Assembly: GCA_910588375.1 (NCBI GenBank)
Contig: CAJUQA010000018.1
Span: 4,195-68,194 of the forward strand
Length of the DNA: 64,000 nucleotides
From: an uncultured Odoribacter sp.
GTDB lineage: Bacteria > Bacteroidota > Bacteroidia > Bacteroidales > Marinifilaceae
Direction of reading: 5' to 3'
Below the pieces are notes generated by a model, which did not search any database, was not told the DNA's origin, and worked only from the letters and a program-made list of their open reading frames with translations. The position numbers and the translations under genes are program-made. Every line of letters begins with the position of its first letter. The first letter of the stretch is position 1. Positions 1 through 9,748 of this stretch are shown here, in pieces.

Positions 1-1387
1 CCCGGGAAATACCGATGCCCTGATCCCGCACTCCCACCACAAACTGACGCCCTTCTTTCCGGGTATAAACATCAATGACCGGTGCCTTCTCAGAATATTT
101 GACGGCATTGTCCAGCAAATTGCATACGACATTCATCATATGCACCTCATCCGCCACCAAAACAAAATCGGGGGCATTCAACTCCAGCTTCAACACACCT
201 CCGGCATTTTGTACCTGCAATAAAAACGTAGCTGCCGCCTCTTCTATCAATTCATTCATATCCACCTCCGTTTTATTCAGAGGCAACTCCCTTCGGTCCA
301 GTTTCGCCTGTTGCAAAATACGCTCCACATATACATTCATCCGTTCATTTTCACTCCGGATCATATCGTTAAATTTCAACAGCTGTTCCTGATCTGCCAA
401 CACTTTCTCTTTCGTAATGGCGGATGTTGCCAATGAAATCGTAGCGATGGGAGTCTTAAACTCATGGGTCATATTATTAATAAAATCATTTTTTATCACA
501 GACAGCTTCTGCTGCCGCATAATTACCACGATGGTCACCACAAAAACAAACAACAATCCGAAAATACAAAAACCGGAAGCCAGCAACAGCCACCCCATAT
601 TCCCTACAATAACCGACTGCACGGAATCGAAACTGACACCCAGATAATAATCCTTGGGAATATAATCATTAGGAAACAATGGCACATAATAGAAATTATG
701 CACCTCCTTATTTTTTACCTTCTCCAAAACATTTTCTTTGGTAAGTACCTCATAAGAAAACGGGACATCTATTTTATTCTCATAAAAATAGAGCTTAAGC
801 AATTGAGGTAAATCCACCTGCGTCAGTCTCTGTCTCAGGGAGGCATGTTGCAAATCCTTTTCCCGCATCAGGCGAATTGTCAACTCCCGCACCTTATCCG
901 TCATCACCTCATAAGAAGCGGAACTTGAGGCTGACGCCTGGTCAATCAACTCCATCGAATTGATAGCCTGCACCATCAACTCCTGGTTCACCATTTTTTC
1001 CGTACCCTTCCTGTCAGGGAACAGATTTTGTACCGACAAATAAGTAATGCCACTTTTCCGTTTCGTCCCGTTCCCTTCCTGCGAGACATCAAACATATAA
1101 GTCGTAGTCGTTCCCTTCTGCCGGGGAGTCACCGATGTAATCACCCGGTTGTAACTCACATTGTTCGCCATTTGTACCTGCAACTCCATGCGGTTCACAT
1201 AGCTCACGTAATTCATCTCCTCCACCCGGTTAATCACCCGGTTCAGGACATCATACACCCTGGAAGAAAAGCGATCCCGCTGCTCTTCAAAGGCATGCTT
1301 TATCCACAGCCATTGTACCACGACAACCGCCGAAAAAGCAAGAAGCATAAATGCCAGCAATATCCGGATGATTACTTTTTTTATCAT
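1..1387 (-). CDS. Sensor histidine kinase (C-terminus beyond window)
   Basis: This is an inner-membrane two-component sensor kinase, read leftwards and cut by the window edge after about 462 residues. It has a first membrane segment at about residues 5-27, a periplasmic sensor region of about 235 residues, a second membrane segment at about 263-290, then the HisKA box with THEFKTP (phospho-acceptor His308). The N-box CNLLDNAVKYS and the start of the G1 box DQGIGIS come just before the edge. No HAMP domain is evident between the second membrane segment and the H-box. The start ATG at 1387 is preceded by GGAGAAA. The cognate response regulator should lie to the left of the window, which cannot be seen. 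The ligand is unknown. Confidence 0.9.
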   Translation of the reverse strand, partial: MIKKVIIRILLAFMLLAFSAVVVVQWLWIKHAFEEQRDRFSSRVYDVLNRVINRVEEMNYVSYVNRMELQVQMANNVSYNRVITSVTPRQKGTTTTYMFDVSQEGNGTKRKSGITYLSVQNLFPDRKGTEKMVNQELMVQAINSMELIDQASASSSASYEVMTDKVRELTIRLMREKDLQHASLRQRLTQVDLPQLLKLYFYENKIDVPFSYEVLTKENVLEKVKNKEVHNFYYVPLFPNDYIPKDYYLGVSFDSVQSVIVGNMGWLLLASGFCIFGLLFVFVVTIVVIMRQQKLSVIKNDFINNMTHEFKTPIATISLATSAITKEKVLADQEQLLKFNDMIRSENERMNVYVERILQQAKLDRRELPLNKTEVDMNELIEEAAATFLLQVQNAGGVLKLELNAPDFVLVADEVHMMNVVCNLLDNAVKYSEKAPVIDVYTRKEGRQFVVGVRDQGIGISR

Positions 1388-1438
1388 AGACTATTTCTCC
1401 GAAAGAGAAAAAACACCGTCCTTTTGACGGCTTGTATC

Positions 1439-2113
1439 TCATTGCAGCTTATTCTCCAAAACTTTATAGAGATTGCTGTTCTTATTTTCAATATTCAACT
1501 CACGAAACAATTGTCTTTGTACCTGCACACTGTCCTTCAATTCCTCCTCTATCAGCACCAGCGACAATTCATGTGACAAATTGGCCCGAATCAGCTTTTT
1601 AATATAGGCATCCCGGTAATGTTCATAATGTCCTTTCAACGTAATCAAGCGGGCCAGTCTCTTTTCGTCGCTGCTCGTACGTTTCCTTCTTCCGACCATT
1701 TTACTGATAGACCAATCTATTTCTTCCAAAGGTATCTGGTAATTTTCCCTTAAAAACCGCTTGAGTACGGCATACTCCTCTTCAAGTTTTCCTCCGCTTA
1801 CCACAACGCTATCGTTTTTCAGTGTCCCGTCTACACGCATTCCCTCTTTTTGATCCAAAATAAACTCAATGACCCGTCTTCCCTCCGCTTCTATCCAGAC
1901 TTTTGCCGGTATATTCAATGCGGGAATCTTCCATTCCACCTTTCCCGCCTGTATCTGCCCGGCAATACTCAGCGTATCCGCCAAAGAGGGCATAACGGTC
2001 AAAAGCCTCATTTCCCCCTGCAAGTCCGCAAACTCACCCTCCACTTTTATCTCATCGCTGCCGCAGCCCTGCAAGAAAACAAAGAAACCGATTCCTAACC
2101 ACAACCTGCTCAT
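1439..2113 (-). CDS. DUF4369-like lipoprotein without a thioredoxin domain
   Basis: A small outer-envelope lipoprotein. I chose the ATG at 2113 because it gives a compact type II signal peptide ending in the lipobox LQGC; the longer frame from 2158 would bury that signal behind 15 polar residues. The mature N-terminal half (a VEGEF start, repeated beta-type stretches) resembles the DUF4369 domain that in Bacteroidota usually precedes a TlpA thioredoxin domain. Here the C-terminal half is instead helical and highly charged, with no CxxC. It sits just upstream of the sensor kinase, on the same strand and 51 bp away, and downstream of a TlpA-like lipoprotein, so the three may share a transcript. 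Its function is not known. Confidence 0.65.
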   Translation of the reverse strand: MSRLWLGIGFFVFLQGCGSDEIKVEGEFADLQGEMRLLTVMPSLADTLSIAGQIQAGKVEWKIPALNIPAKVWIEAEGRRVIEFILDQKEGMRVDGTLKNDSVVVSGGKLEEEYAVLKRFLRENYQIPLEEIDWSISKMVGRRKRTSSDEKRLARLITLKGHYEHYRDAYIKKLIRANLSHELSLVLIEEELKDSVQVQRQLFRELNIENKNSNLYKVLENKLQ

Positions 2114-2207
2114 ACCCCGTAGGCTTTCATATACTTTATCAAACTGAAACACGGACATTTAAAAATATAACAAAAAATTAAAATTTCATAACTTTCCGGA
2201 ACAAATA

Positions 2208-3581
2208 TCAATTCGTTCCACCCTTTCTCCCGACATAACCAGCCAAACAGGTATCAATCATTTTTCCCGACGGACGGGGCGCATTGGCATCCAGAATCCG
2301 TCCATCCGGACCCAGCAGGATAAAACGCGGAATACTGATAACGATATAATCCGACCGGAATCTGGTGTTCTCATCCCAAAGAACCTGAAGGCCTGCATAC
2401 TTTTTCTGTTCCATTACCTCTTTCCAATTGCCTCCCTCCTTTCCACTGTCAATAGACACCGCCAAAAAAGAAATATTCCGTCCCCGATACTTCTTTTCCA
2501 ATTCCGCCAGATAAGGCAACTCTTTTTTACAAGGCATACACCAGGACGCCCACACCATAAGATATACATAACGTCCCCGATATGCCTCCAACGTCCTCTC
2601 CTTCCCATCTCTATCCTTCAGTACAAAAGCCGGAGCCTCCTTCCCGGGCTCCAAACGTTCCCACCGCCTCTGCATTTCATTAATAGCCTCCCGCTTCTCC
2701 GGATCCGAACATTCCTTTCTGAAAACGCCCAACATATACTCCGCCCCCTTCAACCCGTTGTTTTCCCATACATACCTGTAAATCATTTCCGACAGCAGAA
2801 AATCACGTATTTCCTTATTCTGAAAATGTTCCAAAACATAATCCACCAGACCGTCCGGATAATTCCGCCGGTCATTCGACTGAAATCCATTCTGGGAATA
2901 CACATAACCCAATAAAAATTTCCGATAAGTTTTCGTCACAAACAATTCTTCCGCCGAAACCGGAAAAGAAGCCAGAAAATCCTGTAAAGCCTTCCCCGCC
3001 CGATAAGCGGTATCGGAGGTAAACTGCCTGTGATATAAAGGATAAAACACCGCCTTTTCCCCAACGGAAAAACGGATACGCTGTTCCTCCAAGCGGGTAA
3101 AAGCTTTATTGAAATTTTTAGCTCTCAAAAGCTGAATTCTTTCCTCGATACAATTTTCCATCTTTCCGACAAACTCTTCCTCTCCCAGCAGATAATCGTC
3201 CTTGTTGACAAACGTCATCATTTCCTGTTCTTTCAGATAGGTATTGATACCGCCCAACGCCCCTTTGCAAACCAAAGCCCCTTGCATATTGGCACGATTG
3301 GTATAAATTTCAATATCTTCCCCCGGACATAGGAAAAGATCCACGGAGTTTGGCATCAACGAAGCATACACCGCTTTTTTCAGGTCAATTTTTCCGGAAA
3401 AAAAATGATTCTCATCCAGCGGAAAAGTATACACACTATCTTTCACCCAGATAGCCACAATAGAATCGCCGTTTTCAATCCTGCCGCTAACCAATACAAA
3501 ATCCTGCCGGTTGCACGCAAACAAGGTCAACAAAACAAACAGTCCCCAACAATATATTCTTTTCAATTCCATTCCGTTCAT
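2208..3581 (-). CDS. TlpA-like thiol:disulfide lipoprotein
   Basis: A periplasmic thioredoxin-fold oxidoreductase anchored as a lipoprotein (lipobox LFAC, Cys23). An N-terminal DUF4369-like beta domain is followed by a helical linker and a C-terminal TlpA/AhpC-TSA domain. The active site is WCMPC (Cys348 and Cys351), and the cis-proline is in SIPRF near residue 418. An ATG three codons in (3572) is an equally good start. Family members reduce or shuffle disulfides of envelope proteins. It heads a probable minus-strand operon with the DUF4369-like lipoprotein and the sensor kinase downstream, which suggests an envelope-stress or redox module; that link is inference. Confidence 0.85.
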   Translation of the reverse strand: MNGMELKRIYCWGLFVLLTLFACNRQDFVLVSGRIENGDSIVAIWVKDSVYTFPLDENHFFSGKIDLKKAVYASLMPNSVDLFLCPGEDIEIYTNRANMQGALVCKGALGGINTYLKEQEMMTFVNKDDYLLGEEEFVGKMENCIEERIQLLRAKNFNKAFTRLEEQRIRFSVGEKAVFYPLYHRQFTSDTAYRAGKALQDFLASFPVSAEELFVTKTYRKFLLGYVYSQNGFQSNDRRNYPDGLVDYVLEHFQNKEIRDFLLSEMIYRYVWENNGLKGAEYMLGVFRKECSDPEKREAINEMQRRWERLEPGKEAPAFVLKDRDGKERTLEAYRGRYVYLMVWASWCMPCKKELPYLAELEKKYRGRNISFLAVSIDSGKEGGNWKEVMEQKKYAGLQVLWDENTRFRSDYIVISIPRFILLGPDGRILDANAPRPSGKMIDTCLAGYVGRKGGTN

Positions 3582-3707
3582 TCCGACACATTCTTATTCC
3601 TACCGCAACAAAGCCGCCACAACCTGTTTTATACAAAAATACGGAAAGGGATTCTGATTCCGTGTTAAAAAAAACCTAATAAATTCCCGTTCCGTTTTTT
3701 CCACATA

Positions 3708-3740
3708 AAAAAAGGGCGGCCTTCAACAGACCGCCCTTTT
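3708..3740 (-). terminator. Intrinsic terminator of the OmpA/TPR lipoprotein gene
   Basis: On the minus strand a GGGCGG / CCGCCC stem is followed by a run of T. It begins 18 bases after the stop codon of the gene ending at 3759. Confidence 0.85.
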
Positions 3741-3758
3741 GATAGTTTTATTTACAGC

Positions 3759-5480
3759 TTACTGTACGATAGCTTTGAAATCCGGATTTTCGAAATATTT
3801 CACGAATTCAATATCCGTAGCAGCCAATTTTTTCATAGAAGCATCCTTACCGCATGCATCTTTCAAATTAGAGAATACTACCGTTGAATCGTTATTTCTT
3901 GCACCGATAACAGCTTTCAAGTAAGAAGCCAGAGCAGAATTGTCTTTACCGTCTTCCAATTTCTTCATGGCAACGCTCGTGTTACCAGCCAGCAAGTTAG
4001 CCAAAGCTGCGTTTACGCAATCGCATTTACCGAAATAGTTAACGGCATCTTTGTAGTTACCTTTTATGATGGCAACGATACCTTTGTTATAGTTCACCTC
4101 ATTTCCAGCTCCCGTTGCAGCACCGAACAATACTTCAGCTTCCTTCACATTACCGTTTTTCAATTCAACGGCACCCAAGTTGTTTTTCACAATCTTGTTG
4201 TTTGAAGACAACGCATTGGCTTTTTCGAAATCAGCTTTAGCCTGAGCCACTTTACCCATTTCGAACAGAATCATACCTGCATCGTTGAAGCCTCTCCAGT
4301 CATTCGGATACTGAGACATAGCCGTTTCATAAACAGCCAGTTTGTCGGTATTGTTATCAAACAAAGTAGCGGCATAAAGCAATTCTTCCACATTCAATTC
4401 GGAAGGATTGGATTTAGCCAACGTTCTGATCTCTTCGTCGCTCTTACCGATGCGTTCAGCATTCACAACAAATTTAGAACGTCTCAGTTTCGGCAGAATC
4501 TGATCAGCGATTACAGAATAAGCAGAAGCGATATTCTTGATTTCTCTTTCTCTCACTTCCGGATCAGAGTGCATAGACAACACGCGGAGGATCAATTCTT
4601 TGTCGCGGATGCTTGAAGCTTCCATTGCTTTCTTGAAACCTTCCCAGTCTTCTGCAACGACATACTTTTTAAAGAAATCCAGATCTTTATATTCCTCTAC
4701 CTTATTTTTCTTCATATTCTTCTTTAAGAAATCGGTAGCAGAACCTTCACGCTTGTTAGCCAATCTGTCATTCCAGTTGTAGGTTCCGTCCGGAGAAGCA
4801 TATGACTGAATTTCCACATTTTTCAATTTCACATTCTCGTCAGCTTTCGCATCTTTCAGGAATTTCTCCATGGCTTGGATTTCTTCCGATTTCACCTGGT
4901 TGTTTCTAACCTGTGCGGAATTAATCAGATAATAGATAGCAGACTCGTTCTGTTCCGGAGTAATGCGTTCGAAAGCATCTTTTCCCAACACAACAGCCGG
5001 CTCATTATTTACCAAAGTAGCCGTAGCCACAATTCCGTCCGCAATTTTCACCGGGTCAAAATCCACGCTCTTAACGCCTTTGGCAGCCTGAACTTTCACT
5101 ACCAACTCGGAAATTCTCATGGCATCTTCATAAGGAACTTTTCCGGTATAAGAAATCGTTTTTCCGGTTTCATAAGGAACTACCGTGTTATTTCCCTGAA
5201 CGTTTTCGCCTTGAAGAGTTTTAGCTTCGAAAGCTTTTTCGCCTCCCTCGTATTTCAATACAGGAGTGGCCACAATAGTAACATTTTTGTTGAAGAATTT
5301 CGGAGGAATCGTTACGTCGATTTTCACATCAACCATCTCTCCTTTTTCTTCCAGAACTTCCGGGGTCACATTGTATTTCAATTCTCCGGCTCTCTTCTTC
5401 ATCTTATTCAGAGGAGAACAGGATGCCACCACAAGCCCTGCCAACGCTAAAGTTGTAACTACGCTAAATGTCCGTTTCAT
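3759..5480 (-). CDS. OmpA-family lipoprotein with TPR repeats
   Basis: A 573-residue envelope lipoprotein with a signal peptide ending VVASC (Cys21). A beta-rich N-terminal region of about 180 residues is followed by an OmpA-like peptidoglycan-binding segment at about residues 185-330. The segment's hallmark is at 224-250 (SYASPDG, then N-x-x-LA-x-x-R). C-terminal tetratricopeptide repeats lie at about 360-510. OmpA-like domains hold the outer membrane to diaminopimelate in peptidoglycan, and TPRs bind protein partners, so a scaffolding role at the cell wall is likely. It is monocistronic, with its own terminator and a TACATTTG -7 box upstream. Codon use looks like that of a highly expressed gene, judged by eye from the repeated preferred codons. 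Confidence 0.8.
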   Translation of the reverse strand: MKRTFSVVTTLALAGLVVASCSPLNKMKKRAGELKYNVTPEVLEEKGEMVDVKIDVTIPPKFFNKNVTIVATPVLKYEGGEKAFEAKTLQGENVQGNNTVVPYETGKTISYTGKVPYEDAMRISELVVKVQAAKGVKSVDFDPVKIADGIVATATLVNNEPAVVLGKDAFERITPEQNESAIYYLINSAQVRNNQVKSEEIQAMEKFLKDAKADENVKLKNVEIQSYASPDGTYNWNDRLANKREGSATDFLKKNMKKNKVEEYKDLDFFKKYVVAEDWEGFKKAMEASSIRDKELILRVLSMHSDPEVREREIKNIASAYSVIADQILPKLRRSKFVVNAERIGKSDEEIRTLAKSNPSELNVEELLYAATLFDNNTDKLAVYETAMSQYPNDWRGFNDAGMILFEMGKVAQAKADFEKANALSSNNKIVKNNLGAVELKNGNVKEAEVLFGAATGAGNEVNYNKGIVAIIKGNYKDAVNYFGKCDCVNAALANLLAGNTSVAMKKLEDGKDNSALASYLKAVIGARNNDSTVVFSNLKDACGKDASMKKLAATDIEFVKYFENPDFKAIVQ

Positions 5481-5531
5481 AATTGTTTATAAATTTATTC
5501 TATAATATTAATTAGTCTCTTATTTGGGAAG

Positions 5532-5539
5532 CAAATGTA
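5532..5539 (-). promoter_or_regulatory. Bacteroidota -7 box for the OmpA/TPR gene
   Basis: The minus strand reads TACATTTG, an exact match to TAnnTTTG, placing the transcript start about 45 bases before the ATG at 5480. The nearest TTTG is only 11 bp further upstream, closer than the usual 19-21, so the -33 element is unsettled. Confidence 0.5.
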
Positions 5540-5636
5540 CAAAAAAATATCAAAGTACCTATGCTTCCCCCAAATTATTACAAAATAATTGAACGATTCC
5601 TATCTTAGAGGGATTTTTCCCCTTCATTCCGGCCGT

Positions 5637-8273
5637 TTAATTTCCCTCATTTATTTTATGCAAAATCAACCGCTGAGCCGTATCCATAGCCTTTTCCACA
5701 CCTTCGGGATTCGCACCGCCCGCTGTGGCGAAGAAAGCCTGTCCACCACCGCCGCCATTCATTTCTTTGGCAGCCTCCCTCACAATCTGTCCGGCATTCA
5801 ATCCGTACTCCTCCACCAAGGCATTGCTAATCATCACCGTCAAATAAGGTTTATTCTCCGACACCCCTCCCAACACGGCTATCACCTTCTCGTACTCCCC
5901 TTTCAACTGGAAAGCCAAATCTTTCACCTTTGCCTGCGGCAATTCCAGGCATTTGAATATCAGATTGACATCCCGCACCACCGTTCTCTCATTCTTCAAT
6001 TTTTCTTTCATGATTTTCAGTCCCTCGGCTTCAAAATGTTCGAGGTCTTTTTTCAAACCCTCATTTTCATGCAACAACGCCGAGATATTTTCCATCACGC
6101 CCTTATTGGATTTGAACATATTTTCAATCTCTTTCATCAGATTGAAATGTTTGACGATATATTCCTCCGCCTTATCGGCCGTAATAGCCTCAATTCTTCT
6201 CACACCGGCCGAAACGGAACTCTCGCTGAGTATGCGGAAGAAACCGATCTGCCCCGTGGCAGCGACATGGGTACCTCCACACAATTCCACCGACTCGTCA
6301 TACTTGATTACCCGAACCAAATCACCGTATTTTTCGCCGAAGACAGCAATCGCCCCCATCTCCTTCGCCTTGGACATCGGGACAGCCCGACACTCCTCGA
6401 GCGCAATATTCCGTCTTATCAACCGGTTCACAATGGCAGCCACTTCGGCCAACTCCTCATCCGTCACCTTCTGGAAATGGGAAAAGTCGAAACGCAAATG
6501 CTCGTCACTCACATACGACCCTTTTTGTTCCACATGCTCACCCAACACCTTCCGCAGGGCATAGTCCAGCAAATGGGTGGCGGAATGGTTATTGGCTATC
6601 AACTCGCGGCGATGCAGGTCCACCTTGGCGACAAACGTCTGTGTTACATCCGCCGGCAATTTTTCGGCCAAATGAATGGTAAGTCCGTTTTCTTTCTTCG
6701 TATCAACAATCCGTATCTGCTCTCCGCCGCCAATCAACCAGCCGGTATCCCCCACCTGACCGCCTCCCTCGCCATAGAACGGGGTAATATTGAAAACAAT
6801 ATGATAAAGGGTTTTGCCCTTGGTCACCACCTTCCGGTACCGGGCTATTTTCACTTCCGTTTCCGTATAATCATACCCGATAAACTCCTGCTCGTCATCA
6901 CCGATCAGCTCCACCCAATCATCCGTATCCACCGTAGAAGCGGAACGGGAACGTTCCTTCTGGGCTTCCAGTTCAGCCTTGAACTCGCGGCGGTTCACCA
7001 CCAAGCCGTGCTCACGCAGAATCAACTCGGTCAAATCCAACGGGAATCCGTAAGTGTCATACAACTCAAAAGCCACATTTCCCGGAATCGTCAAAAACTC
7101 TTCGGCTTTCGTCTTGGCAATAATCCGGTCCAACAATTTGATTCCTTTATCCAACGTCTTGAGGAAAGCATTCTCCTCCTCCTGCATCACCCTTTCAATC
7201 AGTTGCCGCTGTGATTGTAATTCCGGATAATGCTGTCCCATCACTTCTATCAGCACAGGCACCAGACGGTACATAAAAGCCTCTTTCTGATTAAGATAAG
7301 TATAAGCATACCGCACAGCCCTTCTCAAAATACGCCGGATAACGTAACCGGCTTTCACATTGGAAGGCAACTGCCCGTCGGTAATGGAAAACGCGATAGT
7401 CCTCAAATGGTCGGCAATCACGCGCATAGCGACATCCGATTCGCTTGCCGCACCGTATTGTATACCGCTCAATTCCGCAATTTTATCAATAATGGGTGTA
7501 AACACATCCGTATCATAGTTGGACGTTTTGCCCTGTACGGCCATACAAAGCCGTTCAAAACCCATTCCCGTATCCACATTCGTATGGGGAAGACTTTCCA
7601 ACGAACCGTCCGCCTTCCGGTTAAACTGCATAAACACGAGATTCCAGATTTCAATCACCAACGGGTTGTCCTTGTTCACCAACTCCCGTCCCAGCTTCAA
7701 TTCGCGTTCCGCATCAGGCCTCAAATCGATGTGCAGTTCCGAACAGGGACCGCAAGGACCCATATCACCCATTTCCCAGAAATTATCCTTTTTATTTCCG
7801 TATAAAATCCGGTCTTCCGGCAAATAATTCTTCCACTCCCGGTAAGCCTCCTCGTCCGCTCCCAGTTTATCGTCCTTGCTTCCTTCAAACACCGTCGCAT
7901 ACAAACGGTTCTTATCCAACTTCATGACTTCTGTCAGAAACTCCCACGCATAGGCAATGGCCTCCTTCTTAAAATAATCCCCGAACGACCAGTTTCCCAA
8001 CATCTCGAACATCGTATGATGATACGTATCGTGGCCCACTTCCTCCAGGTCGTTATGCTTTCCGGAAACCCTCAGACACTTCTGCGAATCGGCCGCTCGT
8101 TTGTACTTCGTCGCCACATTTCCCAAAATAATATCCTTAAACTGGTTCATCCCCGCATTGGTAAACATCAATGTCGGATCATCCTTGATTACCATGGGTG
8201 CCGACGGCACGATCGTATGGCCTTTTCCTTTAAAATAATCCAGAAACTGTTGTCTGATTTCAGCCGATTTCAT
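5637..8273 (-). CDS. alaS: Alanine--tRNA ligase
   Basis: Class II alanyl-tRNA synthetase, 878 residues, the normal length. It charges tRNA-Ala in the cytoplasm and edits mischarged Ser/Gly. The N-terminal catalytic core begins with the typical FTNAGMNQFKD stretch. The editing domain carries HSATH and the zinc-ligand motif CGGTH. The C-terminal C-Ala domain holds the poly-glycine motif GGGGGQ near residue 850. The start at 8273 gives the canonical MKSAEIR N-terminus. It is divergent from the M23 peptidase gene across a 130 bp gap. Confidence 0.98.
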   Translation of the reverse strand: MKSAEIRQQFLDYFKGKGHTIVPSAPMVIKDDPTLMFTNAGMNQFKDIILGNVATKYKRAADSQKCLRVSGKHNDLEEVGHDTYHHTMFEMLGNWSFGDYFKKEAIAYAWEFLTEVMKLDKNRLYATVFEGSKDDKLGADEEAYREWKNYLPEDRILYGNKKDNFWEMGDMGPCGPCSELHIDLRPDAERELKLGRELVNKDNPLVIEIWNLVFMQFNRKADGSLESLPHTNVDTGMGFERLCMAVQGKTSNYDTDVFTPIIDKIAELSGIQYGAASESDVAMRVIADHLRTIAFSITDGQLPSNVKAGYVIRRILRRAVRYAYTYLNQKEAFMYRLVPVLIEVMGQHYPELQSQRQLIERVMQEEENAFLKTLDKGIKLLDRIIAKTKAEEFLTIPGNVAFELYDTYGFPLDLTELILREHGLVVNRREFKAELEAQKERSRSASTVDTDDWVELIGDDEQEFIGYDYTETEVKIARYRKVVTKGKTLYHIVFNITPFYGEGGGQVGDTGWLIGGGEQIRIVDTKKENGLTIHLAEKLPADVTQTFVAKVDLHRRELIANNHSATHLLDYALRKVLGEHVEQKGSYVSDEHLRFDFSHFQKVTDEELAEVAAIVNRLIRRNIALEECRAVPMSKAKEMGAIAVFGEKYGDLVRVIKYDESVELCGGTHVAATGQIGFFRILSESSVSAGVRRIEAITADKAEEYIVKHFNLMKEIENMFKSNKGVMENISALLHENEGLKKDLEHFEAEGLKIMKEKLKNERTVVRDVNLIFKCLELPQAKVKDLAFQLKGEYEKVIAVLGGVSENKPYLTVMISNALVEEYGLNAGQIVREAAKEMNGGGGGQAFFATAGGANPEGVEKAMDTAQRLILHKINEGN

Positions 8274-8403
8274 CTTCGATATGTTATTGTGTTTAAATTC
8301 CTTAAAAATACCCCACTTTCCGCACCCCTCCCTTTTTATAAGATTGCAAAATTAGATTATTTCTTTAACTTTGCATCGGAAAACTATAATTTTAATAAAA
8401 GAA

Positions 8404-9378
8404 ATGGCAAAAATAGGATATCGTTTTAATCCGGAGACTTTGTCTTACGATAAAATAGAAACCCCGTTAAGAAAAAGAATCGGACGCTTACTCAGAAAAT
8501 TCTTCTCCTCCCTATCCTTGGCCGTTGTCATTTTCTTCATCGTCTCCGCCGTCATCGATTCCCCCAAAGAAAAAGCATTAAGACGGGAAAAACAGGAAAT
8601 TTTAGCCCAATACCATTTATTAAATAATGAAGTGAGCCGGCTGGACGCCGTGCTGAAAAACCTGGAAGAGCGGGACGACAACATTTACCGCGTTATTTTT
8701 GAAGCGGAACCGATTGACGAAGCAATCCGCAGGGCAGGCACCGGCGGGGTCAACAAATACGAGAGCCTGAAAAATCTCCAGGATGCGGAACTGATTGTCG
8801 GTGTAAGCAAAAAACTGGACGAACTCTCCAAAGCCCTTTACATACAAAGCAAATCTTACGACGAAATCGAAAAATTAGCCAAAAATAAAGTGGATATGAT
8901 TGCCTCCATTCCCGCCATCATTCCGCTTTCCCTGAAAAATCCGCGCAACCGGGTGTCCTCCTCATTCGGAAACCGGATGCATCCGTTTTACAAGACAATT
9001 AAATTCCATGCCGGCATGGACTTTGCCGGAGCCGTCGGGACGCCCATACACGCCACAGGCAACGGGAAAGTCATTGCTGTCAAAATGATTAAAGGCTACG
9101 GAAAAAGCGTCATCATCGACCACGGATTCAGCTATAAAACATTATACGGCCACTTAGACGGCTACAACGTCAAAGAAGGACAAATGGTCAAACGGGGAGA
9201 TGTCATCGCCTACCTGGGAAATACCGGAGGATTCTCCACCGGTCCCCACTTACACTATGAAGTGAGAAAAAACAACGTGCCGATGAACCCGTTGAATTAT
9301 TATTTCAACGATCTGGACCCGGACGAATATTACGCCATGATCAATGCAGCCAGCAACACGGGCCAGAGCATGGACTAA
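8404..9378 (+). CDS. M23-family metallopeptidase, membrane-anchored
   Basis: A LytM/M23 peptidoglycan endopeptidase or divisome activator. I start at the ATG at 8404 (MAKIGYRFNP) rather than an upstream TTG at 8371. A single membrane segment at about residues 34-51 is followed by a periplasmic coiled coil (about 55-100) and a C-terminal M23 domain. The zinc ligands are visible: HxxxD at His202/Asp206 and HxH at His282/His284, so the enzyme should be active. The topology matches the Bacteroidota M23 proteins that cut peptide cross-links during growth or division. It leads a same-strand run with the MerR-like, Nif3-like and zinc-ribbon genes. Confidence 0.92.
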   Translation: MAKIGYRFNPETLSYDKIETPLRKRIGRLLRKFFSSLSLAVVIFFIVSAVIDSPKEKALRREKQEILAQYHLLNNEVSRLDAVLKNLEERDDNIYRVIFEAEPIDEAIRRAGTGGVNKYESLKNLQDAELIVGVSKKLDELSKALYIQSKSYDEIEKLAKNKVDMIASIPAIIPLSLKNPRNRVSSSFGNRMHPFYKTIKFHAGMDFAGAVGTPIHATGNGKVIAVKMIKGYGKSVIIDHGFSYKTLYGHLDGYNVKEGQMVKRGDVIAYLGNTGGFSTGPHLHYEVRKNNVPMNPLNYYFNDLDPDEYYAMINAASNTGQSMD

Positions 9379-9395
9379 AATTTTAGACACACCGT

Positions 9396-9740
9396 ATGAA
9401 GCCGGAAAAACAATCTTTGAAAATATATTATTCCATCGGCGAAGTGGCCGATATGTTTCATGTAAACGCTTCCCTGATCCGCTTCTGGGAAAAGGAATTC
9501 GACATCATCAAGCCCCACAAGAACAAAAAGGGCAACCGCCAGTTTACAAAAGCGGACATCGACAATTTCCACCTGATCTATCATCTGGTCAAAGAAAAAG
9601 GGATGACCTTGAAAGGTGCCCAACTGAAACTCACGGAACAGAAGAGCGAAACGGAAGCGAATTTTGAAATCATCAAGCGTCTCCAGGCGGTCAAAAACGG
9701 ATTGCTCCAAATCAAAGCCGAACTGACCGGCGGGGAATAA
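9396..9740 (+). CDS. MerR-type HTH transcriptional regulator
   Basis: A 114-residue DNA-binding protein. The MerR winged-helix domain spans about residues 10-80: the YYSIGEVADMF helix, the recognition segment LIRFWEKEF, then the wing with GNRQFT. A short C-terminal helix follows, with no cysteine effector site, so it is not a metal- or redox-sensing MerR of the usual type. It begins 17 bp after the M23 peptidase stop and ends 8 bp before the Nif3-like gene, so the genes are almost certainly co-transcribed. Targets are unknown. Confidence 0.85.
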   Translation: MKPEKQSLKIYYSIGEVADMFHVNASLIRFWEKEFDIIKPHKNKKGNRQFTKADIDNFHLIYHLVKEKGMTLKGAQLKLTEQKSETEANFEIIKRLQAVKNGLLQIKAELTGGE

Positions 9741-9748
9741 TTCACAAT

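Noticed and set aside
5589..7214. A 541-codon open frame on the plus strand across alaS
   Set aside because: It is antisense to a full-length alanyl-tRNA synthetase with all family motifs; the translation is low in complexity and rich in His, Gln and Leu, as expected of a shadow frame.
8274..8403. A divergent promoter pair between alaS and the M23 peptidase gene
   Set aside because: TTTG and TAATTTTA elements exist, but their 13-bp spacing is too short for the consensus, so I do not call them.
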